DNA from: Synechocystis sp. PCC 6714
GTDB taxonomy: Bacteria > Cyanobacteriota > Cyanobacteriia > Cyanobacteriales > Microcystaceae
Reading direction: 5' to 3'
DNA length: 64,000 nucleotides
Assembly (NCBI RefSeq): GCF_000478825.2
Contig: NZ_CP007542.1
Location: 992,001 to 1,056,000 of the forward strand
The notes beneath the pieces were generated by a model. That model did not search any database. It was not told the origin of the DNA and saw only the letters and a program-made list of their open reading frames with translations. Position 1 is the first letter of the stretch; each line of letters opens with the position of its first letter. Position numbers and translations under genes: made by a program. Shown piece by piece: positions 1 to 10,668 of the stretch.

Positions 1-120
1 TGGCGACAATTACACCAAAAATTTGTCAAAGCGCTCTATTCAATTACTTTGGCTGACCTTTATTACGATGCCCGCAGTTGGCAAGCGGCCCAAGGGGAAG
101 GGATTAATTTTATTGTTTGA
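1..120 (+). CDS. C-terminal end of an unidentified protein
   Basis: Frame 1 is open from the first base to a TGA at 118-120 and encodes the last 39 residues of a protein that begins outside the window. The tail is rich in aromatic residues (Trp, Tyr) and ends in NFIV. I do not recognise the family. It runs toward cph2, which is on the opposite strand and ends 61 bp away. Confidence 0.5.
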   Translation, partial: WRQLHQKFVKALYSITLADLYYDARSWQAAQGEGINFIV

Positions 121-181
121 TTGATCGGAAAATAAGGGGAGGATATCAATCTTCAAACTACTCAATTGTTAGGTAATCGGG

Positions 182-3100
182 CTAAGCTTCCCCATCAACA
201 TCGGGTAACTGGACCCCTTCATAGGCCCGCCATTGGTTTCGACCTTTTGCTTTGGCTTCATACAGCGCCAAATCCGCCGCTTTGACCAGAGCGTTGGGGT
301 TGATGTGGCGATCGGGAACACAGACGGCAATGCCGATGCTGAGGGTGACGTAGCCGGTGTCTGACTCACTATGGGGAACCGCTAGGTTAGCAACTCCGGC
401 CTGGAGTGCCTTGGTGACATGGATTGCTCCTTCTAGATCTGTTTGGGAGAGGATAACGGCAAATTCTTCTCCCCCGTAGCGGGCCACTAGGTCGGTCGGT
501 CTTTTGGCCACTTTTGCCATGGCATTGGCAATTTCCTTCAGACATCGATCGCCAGCGGGGTGACCGTAATTATCATTAAAACCTTTGAAAAAATCCACAT
601 CACAGAGGAGCAAAGCCAATGGTTCGGAGCCCCGTTGTAATCTTTGCCATTCCCTTTCCAAAGTGGAATCAAACAGGTAACGGTTACCCACTTGGGTGAG
701 GGCATCCAAAGAAGAAATTTGCTGTAATCGGATGTTGCTGGCTTCCAACTGCTCATACAGTTCTCCCTGGTGAATGGCGATCGCCACTTGGGTGGCCAAT
801 TCCATCAACAATTGCAGGTCATCCTCTTGCCAATAACGGGGACTTTTACACTCGTGGGCAATGAGCAAACCCCAAAGATTTTCATTGAAAACCACCGGCA
901 CCACTAAATTAGCCTTGACTTGGTAATGACGTAGTAACTCCCTATGGCACTCGGCCAAATCAGCCATTTCGATGTCAGAAATGGCCCGCACCCTCCCTTC
1001 CCGATAAAGCCGCAGATAATGACCCTTAAAACAGGGGTCGTCAATTTCCTGATTGATAATTGACTGGCAAAAATCATTGTGGGACTCCGTCTGTACCCGC
1101 CCCGACCACTGGGAATTGAACTTAAACAACACCACCCGGTCAGTATTTAAGAATTGCCTCACTTCGGTCACAGTGGAATGCAAAATATCGTTGATGTTGA
1201 GGGAAGCGCGAATTTTATTAGCGATTTTCAGCACCAATTTTTCCTTGACATTCCGCTGTTGTAACCGTTCCTTGAGCAAAACATAATCGTGTAGTTTTTC
1301 TGTCCAGGGATTTTCCCGGTTGAGGGAATTGGGCAGGGGGGCATCTTCAACGTCCATATTTCCCTGACACTGGTCCGACTCGGTTTCTGCTGGGGATGGG
1401 TGGGGCGGGGGTGGAGTGGGGCCAAAATCGAGAATTTGCGGGTAGAAAAGATAGGTCATCATAGCTTCCGCCGGCAGGGGTCTAGTGAGGAAATAGCCCT
1501 GGCCCAGATGGCAACCCATCTTCCGCAAACGTTGCAGTTGGGCTTCCGATTCGATGCCCTCGGCGACAATTTCCAGGTTTAAACCATTGGCCAAATCAAT
1601 CACGTATTGAATAATGGCGGTGTCGGCCCCTTCATTGAGCAAATCATCCACAAAGGATTTATCAATCTTCAGGCGGTGAATGGGCAATTGCTTGAGAATG
1701 CTTAGGGAAGAATAGCCAGTGCCAAAATCATCGATCGCCACTTGTACCCCCTCTTCCTGCAAACAATGGAGCAGGGTGACAGTACCCTTAATATCTTCCA
1801 TCATCAAACTTTCGGTAATTTCCAGTTCCAGGTCCTCCGGCGGCATAGCTGTGCGTTTCAAACAGGCCAGGACGGAATTAAGCCATTTCTCATCCTGGAA
1901 TTGACGAGCCGAAATATTCACCGCCATGCGTAGCCTACGCCCCGTTTCCCGGTAGAAATGTTGGTGGGTTGTACAGGCCGTTTCCAGCACCCATTGCCCC
2001 AAATGGTTAATCAGCCCCAACTCCTCCGCTAGGGGAATAAACACATCGGGGGCCACCTGCCCCAGTCGGGGATGTTGCCAACGAACCAAGGCTTCTACTC
2101 CTACTAATTTCCCTGTATCCAGAGCCACTTGGGGTTGGAAGTAGAGTACAAACTCTTCGTTAGTTAAAGCCTGCCGCAGGTCTGATTCCAAAGTCAGGCG
2201 ATCAAGCATGGGGGCGGAATCCTGGGGACGATAAAACTGGTAAGTGTTTTTGCCCTGACATTTGGCCCTAGTAAGGGCAATTTCCGCAAACTTCAGCAAA
2301 GATTCCGCAGTTTCCCCATCGTAGGGGGCGGTGCTAATGCCCATACTGGCGGTGAGATAAATGGGTTGGCCCTGGAGGAAAAAGGGTTCTTGAAAGGTGC
2401 CCAACAGTCTTTCGCACAGGGGAATCATTTCCTGATTGTCACTGATTTTAGTCAGCAAAATAGTGAAGCCATCCCCATGCCAACGGGACAGGAGGGGATT
2501 GTAGGCCGCCAGGGGGAGCAATTTTTGATTGAGGCGATCGGCTACTTCCTGCAACAGACCATCGCCAGTTTTATGACCAAAGCTTTCATTAATGCGTTTG
2601 AATCTATCCATGGCAATAACCAAAACCCCCACCATTTTGCCTTCGTAGAGGGCATCAAGTAGGGCCAGGGTGAGTTGACGATTGAAAATGATCCAATTGG
2701 GTAATTGAGTTAGAGGGTCGTAGGCCGTTTGTTGGGTGATGAGTCTAGTCACAAACTGTTGGGTAATAGCCATATAAAGTTGGGTGCTGGCAACCTGGGC
2801 CAATTTTCTTTCCGCAGAACTCCAGGTGGGCACCAATTTTTGAGTTTCTTCCCAAGCTTCAAAGGAAAGACGAGGCAGCATATTTCTGCGGTCAACAATC
2901 CGCTTACCTGCCCAATGCTTGACTAAGGATTGCTCTTTGCGGAGCAGAATCAATCCCCCCACCCATTGCTGATCCGCCGCCAAGGGAACCATTAAAAAAG
3001 ATTTGAAATTTTGCGCTTTCAAGGGTTCTTCTAGGGCAACCCAGTCACCCCTTTGTTCTAATTCGCTTAGGGTATAAACCTGGGGCACACAATTGGCGGG

Positions 3101-4015
3101 GGGCAGAGGCTTAACGCCGGTAAAAGGTTTAGGTTTTTCCCAGGAGGACTGTACAGAAGCTAGGGTACTAGTTGGGTTTGGTTTCCCCCGCATCAGCTCT
3201 TGCCAGAGGGCCATTTCGAGCCAATCTCCCCAGTCAAAGTTGAGATTCCATTGGTAGTGTTGGGCCGCAGATCCGGTCAGATCGGGGGCAATGTAGAGCA
3301 CCCCCCCATCCGCTTCCATGGCTTGCCCTACTATTTCCAATGCATACTGCCAGGTTTCCGGACGATCGCCATACTGGGCTACGGTTCTTTCCAGCCGTTG
3401 AACCAAGGCTTCTTGTACCTGTTGCTGATGTACCTGTTGACTCAACTGGGACTGGGTAATGGCCAACGACACTTCCTTGCTCAGGAGGGCCATGGTTTCC
3501 CATTCCTGTTCTGTGAATCGCCGGGGTTTGCTGTGGTGTACTGCCATAATGCCCCAGAGTTGCTGATCCTGCATTACGGGCACCGTCAGCGAAGATAACA
3601 CCCCCATGGCAAGGAGATATTGAATATGGCAACTGTCCACCGCCATATAATGCCCATTACCCTGGCCCATGGAGCTGACACGGCCAGATAAGTCATGGGA
3701 TTTTTTACGACGGTGGGCCACATCCACCGCAATCATCTTTTTTTGCTTGCCCAACTCTTCCCTGGCGTGGGGAGGGATATCATCCGCAGGAAAATGCAAA
3801 CCCAACAAAGATGGTAAAGATGTCCTGTCCACCGCTTCGGCCAAAACTTCCCCACTGCCGTCGGCAGCAAACTTATAAACTTTTACTCTGTCCACTTCCA
3901 AAAAGATGCGGGCCTCTTCCACAATTACCTGGAGGGTTTCCCGCAAAGTCAAAGCCCGGTGAAACTTATTGATGACATTACGGAGAAAATCTTCTAGGGA
4001 TCGGTTAGGGTTCAT
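182..4015 (-). CDS. cph2: Cph2-type phytochrome with GGDEF and EAL domains
   Basis: A 1277-residue photoreceptor and c-di-GMP enzyme, almost the length known for Synechocystis Cph2. Approximate domain order: GAF1 (20-180) with bilin-binding Cys129 in a CHIQYL motif, GAF2 (200-400), GGDEF1 (435-590), EAL (615-860), a cyanobacteriochrome-type GAF3 (940-1085) with a DPCF motif and a second Cys in ECHREL, and GGDEF2 (1105-1260). GGDEF1 has a degenerate signature (HGDGF), whereas GGDEF2 carries an intact GGEEF. EAL and DDFGTGYSS motifs are present, so the phosphodiesterase looks active. In Synechocystis 6803, Cph2 inhibits phototaxis toward blue light through c-di-GMP. ATG start at 4015. Monocistronic by context. 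Confidence 0.95.
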   Translation of the reverse strand: MNPNRSLEDFLRNVINKFHRALTLRETLQVIVEEARIFLEVDRVKVYKFAADGSGEVLAEAVDRTSLPSLLGLHFPADDIPPHAREELGKQKKMIAVDVAHRRKKSHDLSGRVSSMGQGNGHYMAVDSCHIQYLLAMGVLSSLTVPVMQDQQLWGIMAVHHSKPRRFTEQEWETMALLSKEVSLAITQSQLSQQVHQQQVQEALVQRLERTVAQYGDRPETWQYALEIVGQAMEADGGVLYIAPDLTGSAAQHYQWNLNFDWGDWLEMALWQELMRGKPNPTSTLASVQSSWEKPKPFTGVKPLPPANCVPQVYTLSELEQRGDWVALEEPLKAQNFKSFLMVPLAADQQWVGGLILLRKEQSLVKHWAGKRIVDRRNMLPRLSFEAWEETQKLVPTWSSAERKLAQVASTQLYMAITQQFVTRLITQQTAYDPLTQLPNWIIFNRQLTLALLDALYEGKMVGVLVIAMDRFKRINESFGHKTGDGLLQEVADRLNQKLLPLAAYNPLLSRWHGDGFTILLTKISDNQEMIPLCERLLGTFQEPFFLQGQPIYLTASMGISTAPYDGETAESLLKFAEIALTRAKCQGKNTYQFYRPQDSAPMLDRLTLESDLRQALTNEEFVLYFQPQVALDTGKLVGVEALVRWQHPRLGQVAPDVFIPLAEELGLINHLGQWVLETACTTHQHFYRETGRRLRMAVNISARQFQDEKWLNSVLACLKRTAMPPEDLELEITESLMMEDIKGTVTLLHCLQEEGVQVAIDDFGTGYSSLSILKQLPIHRLKIDKSFVDDLLNEGADTAIIQYVIDLANGLNLEIVAEGIESEAQLQRLRKMGCHLGQGYFLTRPLPAEAMMTYLFYPQILDFGPTPPPPHPSPAETESDQCQGNMDVEDAPLPNSLNRENPWTEKLHDYVLLKERLQQRNVKEKLVLKIANKIRASLNINDILHSTVTEVRQFLNTDRVVLFKFNSQWSGRVQTESHNDFCQSIINQEIDDPCFKGHYLRLYREGRVRAISDIEMADLAECHRELLRHYQVKANLVVPVVFNENLWGLLIAHECKSPRYWQEDDLQLLMELATQVAIAIHQGELYEQLEASNIRLQQISSLDALTQVGNRYLFDSTLEREWQRLQRGSEPLALLLCDVDFFKGFNDNYGHPAGDRCLKEIANAMAKVAKRPTDLVARYGGEEFAVILSQTDLEGAIHVTKALQAGVANLAVPHSESDTGYVTLSIGIAVCVPDRHINPNALVKAADLALYEAKAKGRNQWRAYEGVQLPDVDGEA

Positions 4016-4784
4016 GGTTCAACTTGGCGGGGAGTAGGCGGAGGCAAGATCCAAGATCATTGTTGTAACGACCAACAACAAAAGATCAATCACTGATAAA
4101 AACACAATGACAAAAGCAACCAAAACCGCGGCTGATCCCTCTGGTGGTCATGACATTAAGGGCAAACCTGAAAATTTTGATAGCTTTGCTTTGACCGTCT
4201 GTTTCTGTTTACCCCATCCCCTAAGGACCCAGGCCCACAGGCAAGGGAATAAAGTTCAATTCACAAATTCAAACCGTCAAGAAAAGTAAATATTGGTAAT
4301 TGATCAAACTAGTTTGTCTCTATATGTTAACAAAACATGTAGCGGGGAGTCCCCTTCTTCACCCGCAGGTTTACTGGGACAAGTGGGTGGGGAATGTGCC
4401 TTGGGCCCTAGATTCAACCATTGATACTGTGATTCTTTGTAATACAGCAAAGGATAGAAAAAACTAAGCTAGATACATATCAAAATATTTTGGCCATCGT
4501 GGTTTTGACCCGGGAAACTGGGGAGTTTGCCGATCGCCAGAAAACAGCGAGTCCTATATTCTGGAATAGAAAGTAGTTCTTTAGGTAGGAACTTGCTTCC
4601 TAGCTTTAGCGGGCAAGAGTAGTTCATGGTTATAACCGTTATGGCTATGGGTATGGCTATGGGATTTTGTCGGGGCGGGGAGTTGCACATTGACCGGCTA
4701 GGATCAACAATGAAGCCAATTTGCAGGGCTTCGTGTCCCCAGCTTTATTGGCCATTCTTGTTAATATCACCCTAAATTCATTCT
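4016..4784. other. Intergenic region without a supported gene
   Basis: About 770 bp between the divergent cph2 and coaD genes. Short open frames exist on both strands but have low-complexity or unlikely composition and no recognisable motif. A GC-rich stretch around 4340-4410 could fold. No tRNA signature was seen. Promoters of cph2 and coaD are expected here, but I cannot place them. Confidence 0.4.
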
Positions 4785-5264
4785 GTGATCGCCATTTATC
4801 CCGGTAGTTTTGACCCCATCACCCTTGGCCATTTGGACATTATTGAGCGGGGTAGTGGTTTGTTCGAGCAAATCATTGTGGCAGTGCTGTGTAATCCCAG
4901 TAAGCAACCCCTTTTTTCGGTGGAAAAGCGATTAGAGCAGATCCGCCACTGCACCCAACATCTGGCCAATGTGACGGTGGACAGTTTTAATGGGCTGACG
5001 GTGGACTACGCTAAGCAAAAACAGGCAACGGTGCTACTGCGGGGTTTACGGGTGTTGTCGGACTTTGAAAAGGAACTGCAAATGGCCCATACCAACCAAA
5101 CCCTTTGGGACGGTGTAGAAACCGTATTTTTGGCCACTGCCAAGGAATATAGCTTTTTAAGTAGTAGTATTGTCAAAGAAATTGCCAAGTTCGGTGGTAG
5201 TGTGGATCATCTTGTGCCTCCGTCGATTTTGGCTGATATTTGTTCTTCCTACCCATCTCCCTAA
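4785..5264 (+). CDS. coaD: Phosphopantetheine adenylyltransferase
   Basis: A 159-residue PPAT, the usual length for CoaD. It transfers AMP from ATP to 4'-phosphopantetheine, the penultimate step of coenzyme A synthesis, in the cytoplasm. The N-terminus has the nucleotidyltransferase signature [15 protein letters not shown] (with the TxGH-type motif), and the C-terminal half has [14 protein letters not shown], matching the ISSTxVR-type motif. The start is GTG at 4785, because the YPGSFDP strand follows directly and no ATG lies upstream in frame. Confidence 0.95.
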   Translation: MIAIYPGSFDPITLGHLDIIERGSGLFEQIIVAVLCNPSKQPLFSVEKRLEQIRHCTQHLANVTVDSFNGLTVDYAKQKQATVLLRGLRVLSDFEKELQMAHTNQTLWDGVETVFLATAKEYSFLSSSIVKEIAKFGGSVDHLVPPSILADICSSYPSP

Positions 5265-5328
5265 AGAACTTGCGTTAAAACTGTCTTAATTTCGTTTTAT
5301 TTGCCCCGTCAAGCGCCCAGATAACCCT

Positions 5329-6162
5329 ATGACCCGCCGAGAGAGTGCCAATCCCGAAGTAACTGAGAACAGCGCCGTTGTGCCCGGTCAGGCGGTGGAT
5401 TTCGACATTCAACAACAATTAGCTGAGCTTCAGGAATTACTCTATGACAGCTTTCATATTCCCCTGACGGCTTGGAGTGTGGTGGATGAGGAGAAAATCC
5501 TTGACCAAATTGACATCATTGCTGAGTTCATTCCAGGGGCTGTGCATCGGGCGATCGCCATTTTGGAAAGGGAACAGCAAATTTTACAGGGGGCCGAATT
5601 GGAGGCCCAGCGGCTGATTGAGGTGGCCCACCAGGAAGCCCAACGCATCAAGGATGAATCGGGCATTATTCAAAAGGCCCAATACGAAGCGGATCAGTAC
5701 AAAGCCCAAGTTCAGCAGGATTGTGATGCCCTCCAGCGCCAGGTACAACAGGAGTGTGATGCTCTACAACGGCAAACCCAACAGGAATGCGATACCCTGC
5801 GGCGCCAAACCATGGGAGAACTAGAACAGATTAAGCAGGTTACCCACCAGGAAATTCAGCAGTTCCGTCAGCAGACGGTGCAGGAATGTGAAGCTCTTCA
5901 AAAGCAAACGGAACAGGAAGCAACGGAAATGCAACGGGATGTGGACACCTATGCCGATCGCCTGTTGAGCCGCCTGGAAGGAGAGTTGGGGCAGATGATG
6001 CGTAGTGTGAGCCAGAGCCGTCAGATTCTCTACGAAAATTCCGCTGAACATAACGCCACCATTACCAACCGTCCCCCTGTAGCGACCCCGACCCCTGTGA
6101 TTCAACCTACTCCGGCCCCCAAACCCCCCCGGGGCGATCGCCCCCGCCGTCGTTCCCGTTAA
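5329..6162 (+). CDS. DivIVA-like coiled-coil protein
   Basis: A 277-residue protein with an N-terminal region of about 70 residues, then a long Gln/Glu-rich coiled coil (about 80-235), then a Pro/Thr-rich tail ending in an Arg-rich cluster (GDRPRRRSR). Within the coil, an eleven-residue unit of the type QQECDALQRQ recurs at least four times, which suggests internal duplication. The layout resembles cyanobacterial DivIVA/ATPase-subunit-like hypothetical proteins; the exact role is unknown. It lies 64 bp after coaD and 17 bp before rsmG, so co-transcription is plausible. Confidence 0.7.
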   Translation: MTRRESANPEVTENSAVVPGQAVDFDIQQQLAELQELLYDSFHIPLTAWSVVDEEKILDQIDIIAEFIPGAVHRAIAILEREQQILQGAELEAQRLIEVAHQEAQRIKDESGIIQKAQYEADQYKAQVQQDCDALQRQVQQECDALQRQTQQECDTLRRQTMGELEQIKQVTHQEIQQFRQQTVQECEALQKQTEQEATEMQRDVDTYADRLLSRLEGELGQMMRSVSQSRQILYENSAEHNATITNRPPVATPTPVIQPTPAPKPPRGDRPRRRSR

Positions 6163-6178
6163 GTTTGGGTAAGTAATT

Positions 6179-6982
6179 GTGTCAGCGAATTTAGACAAAT
6201 CAGATCAAAAAGCGGCCTATTTTTCCCCCGATGGAGAGGATTTAGTCCAGTTCCGCCGGGAGTTGCTGGCCTGGCCCGGAGGTTTGCCATGGCAACCAGA
6301 TGGGGATCAAGTCGAAGCCCTAGTTAAACTTTACCAAGGGGTGTTGGCCGGCAATGCTCGGTTGAATTTAACCCGCATCACCGCTCCCCTAGATTTTTTG
6401 GAAAAACATCTGTGGGACTCCTTGGCGGGCATTTTGTTGTCGGACCATTGTCGTAATTTATCCCAGCCAGAGGTGATTGATATTGGCACTGGGGGCGGAT
6501 TTCCGGGATTGCCCGTGGCCTTGGTCTGGCCCCAATGGTCAGTGACATTGTTGGACTCCACCCGCAAGAAAATCAATTACCTAGAGGAGTTGGGCTATCG
6601 TTCAGGCTTAACTAATCTCAGTTATTTAGTGGCCCGGGCGGAGGCCCTGGGTCAAGAGGGTCCCCATCGCCAAAAGTATGACCTGGCTTTGATCCGGGCA
6701 GTGGGGGAAGGGGCGGTTTGTGCAGAATATGCCCTCCCTTTGGTGAAATTGGGGGGCATGGTGGTGCTATATCGGGGGCAGTGGTCGCCGGAGGAAGCGG
6801 AACAGTTAGAACGGGCCAGTCTGTTACTGGGGGGCAGGGTAATGGCAACGGTGGCGGTGGTTACTCCCTGGAGCAAAGCCCAGCGGCATTTTATTTATAT
6901 GACCAAGGAAAAGCCCACTCCAAAAGATTTTCCCCGGGCGATCGGGGTGCCCCGTCAACATCCCCTGGGGATAGGGTCATAG
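6179..6982 (+). CDS. rsmG: 16S rRNA (guanine527-N7)-methyltransferase
   Basis: A 267-residue RsmG (GidB) methyltransferase that uses S-adenosylmethionine to methylate G527 in the 530 loop of 16S rRNA. The SAM-binding motif [15 protein letters not shown] lies around residue 100, followed by the family motif [17 protein letters not shown] start at 6179, 17 bp after the preceding stop. The protein is slightly longer than the E. coli enzyme because of N- and C-terminal extensions (C-terminal [12 protein letters not shown]), as is usual in cyanobacteria. Confidence 0.95.
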   Translation: MSANLDKSDQKAAYFSPDGEDLVQFRRELLAWPGGLPWQPDGDQVEALVKLYQGVLAGNARLNLTRITAPLDFLEKHLWDSLAGILLSDHCRNLSQPEVIDIGTGGGFPGLPVALVWPQWSVTLLDSTRKKINYLEELGYRSGLTNLSYLVARAEALGQEGPHRQKYDLALIRAVGEGAVCAEYALPLVKLGGMVVLYRGQWSPEEAEQLERASLLLGGRVMATVAVVTPWSKAQRHFIYMTKEKPTPKDFPRAIGVPRQHPLGIGS

Positions 6983-7173
6983 ATATTTTTCCGTTGGCAA
7001 AAATGTCATGACTTGTTAACAAAAAAGCTTTTGTTGGAGAGAAACACCATTGGGGATAGAATTTCTCGATAAGATGTGAGAAGTCTTACTCAGTTTTTCT
7101 CCTTTGCCCATTTCCAGGACTAAAGTTAACATCTACTAAGTTTGATGATGTACTTTAGTCTGCTGGGGGTGCC

Positions 7174-8118
7174 TTGGGGGAGCAGCCATCCAAATTTGAG
7201 GGTACGACCTTGGATCAACAGAAAATCCTCGGCTATTTTATTGAGGAAGCCCAGGAACATTTGGAAACCCTAGAGCGGGGTATTCTTGACCTGGGTAAGG
7301 TGGTGCAGGACTCGGAGCAGGTCAATGAAATGTTTCGGGCGGCCCACTCCGTCAAAGGGGGTGCGGCCATGTTGGGCTACACAAGTATCCAAAAAACCGC
7401 CCACCGCCTGGAGGATGCGTTTAAGGTATTGAAGGAACACAAGTTACCCGTTGATCAGAAGTTGGAGTCTCTGTTTCTCAACGGCTACGATGTCTTGCAG
7501 GATTTAGTGGAAAAATTGCAGAGTCCAGCGGGACTTCAGCCAGAGGAAGCAGATTCCATTGTGGATGGGGCTTCCCATCAGTTTGAGGAGCTACAAAATT
7601 ATTTGAATTACCTCCTCACCCAGGGCAGTGCCCCGGTCACTTCCGCCCAGGCCCTCGCGGCCAAGTCCACCAATGTGGGTACATTCAATGAGAGTGATGT
7701 ACCGGAGGAAATTAAAATCCTGTTGCACAAAATGCTCCAGGTGTTTAAGCAGGAAGCATCGGCCACTTCTAGGGAAAAACTACAGGAATATTGCACTCGC
7801 CTAGGTCGCTTGGCCCCCAAACAGGAGAATTGGCAACATTTGCTTTCCCTCAGTAAGCAGGCGATCGCCAATCCCTTACATTCCTACCGCACTTTGGCCC
7901 CGGTGGTGCTCAAGGATTTGAAACAGGGCTATGACTGTTTTACGTTGGCAAAACCAGAAAATATTAAGGTCAGCGATGGCTTGAAACAGTTGGCTTCTAG
8001 CCACGTGGCCCAGGTATTAGTTCCGGCGGAACCGACGGCGGCGGCGAATATTCTGATGAAGGTGTTTAACGATAGTCAACTGCGTCAATTGATTAAAAAT
8101 CTTTCTTCGGCCCGTTAG
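7174..8118 (+). CDS. HPt-domain protein (Hik36/Slr0073-like)
   Basis: A 314-residue protein whose first ~110 residues form a histidine phosphotransfer domain. The phosphoacceptor is His58 in AAHSVKGGAAMLG, as in CheA-type HPt domains. The remaining ~200 residues have no kinase motifs, so it should relay phosphate and not autophosphorylate. The start is a TTG at 7174; no ATG, GTG or better codon precedes the domain in frame. Its TAG stop overlaps the TAA of the convergent sufR in the four bases TTAG (8115-8118), a very tight convergent junction. Confidence 0.75.
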   Translation: MGEQPSKFEGTTLDQQKILGYFIEEAQEHLETLERGILDLGKVVQDSEQVNEMFRAAHSVKGGAAMLGYTSIQKTAHRLEDAFKVLKEHKLPVDQKLESLFLNGYDVLQDLVEKLQSPAGLQPEEADSIVDGASHQFEELQNYLNYLLTQGSAPVTSAQALAAKSTNVGTFNESDVPEEIKILLHKMLQVFKQEASATSREKLQEYCTRLGRLAPKQENWQHLLSLSKQAIANPLHSYRTLAPVVLKDLKQGYDCFTLAKPENIKVSDGLKQLASSHVAQVLVPAEPTAAANILMKVFNDSQLRQLIKNLSSAR

Positions 8119-8765
8119 TCGGAAGGTCTGGACTCAATCAAATAGCCACAGGTATGTTCCCCATTGTTGAGCCAATGGGTGCGTTCAATGGCGCAGTCCG
8201 GCAAAATGGCGGCAAACATTTCCAACTCGTGGCCACAAACGCTGGGATAGGATTCGGCCACGTCGGCGATCGCGCAGTGATGCTCAGACAAAATAAATTT
8301 TTCCGATTGTTCCACCGACAAAGGATGGAGTTCGGCCATGTAACCTTCCTGCCGCCGCAGCTCTACCAGTTTATGTACTCTTTTAGCTAAGGAGCCCTGG
8401 CCAATTTGCTGGCGATAGGCTTCTGCTTTCCGTTGCCATTGCTTTTTCAACACCGCTCCTAACTGTTCTTCCCCCACTGTTTCCACCAAAGAATCAATGA
8501 AGGAGAGGGCAAATTCACCGTAGCGCTGGGGAAATTGTTCCCGCCCCTGTTTACTCAACTGGTAGAGAAATTGGGGTCTACCCATGCCCTGTTTTTCCTG
8601 TTGATGCTCAATGAGCCCATCATTTTCCAAGTCCTTGAGGTGCTTTCGCATGGCCTGGGGACTAATGCCCAACTCTTCAGCCATGGCGATCGCCGATCCT
8701 TGTCCTTCTTTGAGGAGATAGCGCAGGATATCTTCTTTGGTGGAATGGGAAGAACTGAGGGTCAT
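8115..8765 (-). CDS. sufR: SufR, Fe-S cluster-sensing repressor of the suf operon
   Basis: A 216-residue repressor from the ATG at 8765; a longer frame reaches 8831, but the shorter start matches the family length. The N-terminal winged helix (GSAIAMAEELGISPQAMRKHLKDL) is DeoR/ArsR-like. The C-terminal half carries four cysteines spaced as in SufR proteins (CAIADV, SVCGHE, PDCAIE, HTCGYL), the ligands of a 4Fe-4S cluster. It is divergent from sufB, and two CAAC-N6-GTTG palindromes lie between them, so autoregulation and control of sufBCDS by cluster status are expected from work in Synechocystis. Confidence 0.95.
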   Translation of the reverse strand: MTLSSSHSTKEDILRYLLKEGQGSAIAMAEELGISPQAMRKHLKDLENDGLIEHQQEKQGMGRPQFLYQLSKQGREQFPQRYGEFALSFIDSLVETVGEEQLGAVLKKQWQRKAEAYRQQIGQGSLAKRVHKLVELRRQEGYMAELHPLSVEQSEKFILSEHHCAIADVAESYPSVCGHELEMFAAILPDCAIERTHWLNNGEHTCGYLIESRPSD

Positions 8766-8928
8766 GGTCAACAAAAGGAGAGGGAAATTTGGGAACCGAT
8801 GCGGTGGCCGTCCAGTAAACTGAAGGGACAACCTCTATGCTAAGCATGATTGCCTAAGTTAATTGTCGGGCCATTAGCCATTGGTAAGGTAAGGAAGCCC
8901 CAGGCGATCGCCAACCTCGGCACTTTGA

Positions 8929-8942
8929 CAACAATCGGGTTG
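8929..8942. promoter_or_regulatory. SufR operator, site 1 (CAAC-N6-GTTG)
   Basis: The bases read CAACAATCGGGTTG, a perfect match to the CAAC-N6-GTTG inverted repeat known to bind SufR in Synechocystis. It lies in the sufR-sufB intergenic region. Confidence 0.85.
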
Positions 8943-8947
8943 CTAAT

Positions 8948-8961
8948 CTATTCTAGAATAG
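8948..8961. promoter_or_regulatory. 14-bp perfect palindrome between the SufR sites
   Basis: CTATTCTAGAATAG is a perfect 14-bp palindrome midway between the two CAAC-N6-GTTG sites. It may be an additional protein-binding site or part of the core promoter. Function is unknown. Confidence 0.5.
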
Positions 8962-8968
8962 ACTAAAA

Positions 8969-8982
8969 CAACAAATAGGTTG
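8969..8982. promoter_or_regulatory. SufR operator, site 2 (CAAC-N6-GTTG)
   Basis: CAACAAATAGGTTG is a second perfect CAAC-N6-GTTG repeat, 40 bp downstream of site 1 and within a longer ACAAC...GTTGT palindrome. Two sites with this arrangement are known upstream of sufB in Synechocystis 6803. Confidence 0.85.
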
Positions 8983-9077
8983 TTTAACTCCCGTTCCTTG
9001 AGATTTATTGCGTCCCACTGCCCATCCATTGCTTGGGGCAGTCCCCCATCTGAATTCCCCGGAGAACACTGCATTCG

Positions 9078-10520
9078 ATGAGTTCCACCATTGTTAAAAA
9101 CCTTGTCAACCAACCCTATAAATATGGCTTTGTCACCGACATTGAAGCGGATGCCATCCCCCGTGGCCTGAGCGAAGACGTGGTGCGACTCATTTCCGCC
9201 AAGAAAAATGAACCGGAATTCATGCTGGATTTCCGCCTGCGGGCCTATCGCCACTGGTTGACCATGACGGAACCCAATTGGCCTGCGGTGCATTATCCCC
9301 CCATCAATTACCAGGATATTATTTACTATTCTGCCCCCAAGCAGAGTAAAAAAAAGTTGGAAAGCCTTGATGAAGTGGATCCAGCTCTGTTGGAAACCTT
9401 TGAAAAATTGGGTATTCCCCTATCGGAGCAAAAACGCTTGAGTAATGTGGCGGTGGATGCCATTTTTGACAGCGTTTCCATCGGTACAACTTTTAAGGAA
9501 AAATTAGCGGAAGACGGGGTGATTTTCTGCTCTATTTCGGAAGCGTTGCAGGAACATCCTGAGCTTGTGCAGAAATATTTGGGCAGTGTGGTGCCCACCG
9601 CCGACAACTTTTTTGCTGCCTTAAATTCTGCAGTATTCAGTGACGGTTCCTTTGTGTTTATTCCCAAGGGCGTGAAATGTCCCATGGAATTGTCCACCTA
9701 TTTCCGCATTAATAATGGAGATACGGGGCAGTTTGAAAGGACATTGATCATTGCCGAAGAAGGGGCTTCCGTTAGCTATTTGGAAGGGTGCACAGCGCCC
9801 ATGTACGATAGTAATCAACTCCATGCTGCGGTGGTAGAATTGGTGGCCTTGGATAATGCGGATATTAAATATTCCACTGTGCAAAACTGGTACGCCGGGG
9901 ATGAAAATGGCAAAGGCGGAATTTACAACTTTGTCACCAAACGGGGGCTATGCAAAGGGGTTAATTCTAAAATTTCCTGGACCCAGGTGGAAACTGGCTC
10001 TGCCATTACCTGGAAGTATCCCAGTTGTGTGCTGGTGGGGGATAATTCCGTCGGGGAATTCTATTCCATTGCTTTAACTAATAATAAGCAACAGGCGGAC
10101 ACGGGCACGAAGATGATTCACATCGGCAAAAATACCCGTAGTACCATTATTTCCAAAGGGATTTCCGCTGGTAATTCCGCCAACAGTTACCGGGGTTTGG
10201 TGAAAATGGGCCCCAAAGCCCAGGGGGCACGCAATTATTCCCAATGTGACTCCATGCTCATCGGCGATCGGGCGGCAGCTAATACTTTCCCCTACATTCA
10301 AGTGGATAACAACACTGCCAAAGTGGAGCATGAAGCGTCCACTTCCAAAATTGGCGAAGACCAACTCTTTTACTTTGCCCAACGGGGCATTTCTGAAGAG
10401 GATGCGGTATCCATGTTGGTGAGTGGTTTCTGTAAAGATGTGCTCAACGAATTACCGATGGAATTTGCCGCGGAAGCTGACAAATTACTGAGCCTCAAAC
10501 TAGAAGGCACTGTGGGTTAA
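9078..10520 (+). CDS. sufB: SufB, Fe-S cluster scaffold subunit
   Basis: A 480-residue SufB, the scaffold of the SufBCD complex on which Fe-S clusters are assembled for photosystem I and other proteins. Recognisable features are the N-terminal [18 protein letters not shown], the beta-helix core, [26 protein letters not shown], and the C-terminal domain ([16 protein letters not shown]) that contacts SufC. ATG at 9078. It is the first gene of sufBCDS and is repressed by SufR. Confidence 0.97.
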   Translation: MSSTIVKNLVNQPYKYGFVTDIEADAIPRGLSEDVVRLISAKKNEPEFMLDFRLRAYRHWLTMTEPNWPAVHYPPINYQDIIYYSAPKQSKKKLESLDEVDPALLETFEKLGIPLSEQKRLSNVAVDAIFDSVSIGTTFKEKLAEDGVIFCSISEALQEHPELVQKYLGSVVPTADNFFAALNSAVFSDGSFVFIPKGVKCPMELSTYFRINNGDTGQFERTLIIAEEGASVSYLEGCTAPMYDSNQLHAAVVELVALDNADIKYSTVQNWYAGDENGKGGIYNFVTKRGLCKGVNSKISWTQVETGSAITWKYPSCVLVGDNSVGEFYSIALTNNKQQADTGTKMIHIGKNTRSTIISKGISAGNSANSYRGLVKMGPKAQGARNYSQCDSMLIGDRAAANTFPYIQVDNNTAKVEHEASTSKIGEDQLFYFAQRGISEEDAVSMLVSGFCKDVLNELPMEFAAEADKLLSLKLEGTVG

Positions 10521-10668
10521 TCAAATCTATGGGTAAGGACAGTTGGCGCCGAATTATCCCAGCCCAGGCCTCTGACAATTACCTACTGTTTTGATCAAAT
10601 GTGATTAAAAAACTAACTTCCTTCACCCAACTTATTTTTACTACTCAACTACTTAAGCAAATTGATTC

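Noticed and set aside
2366-2662. 98-codon plus-strand frame inside cph2
   Set aside because: Antisense of the GGDEF1 region; composition follows the coding strand.
3200-3598. Long plus-strand frame of 132 codons inside cph2
   Set aside because: Antisense shadow of the GAF1-GAF2 coding region; no domain or start context of its own.
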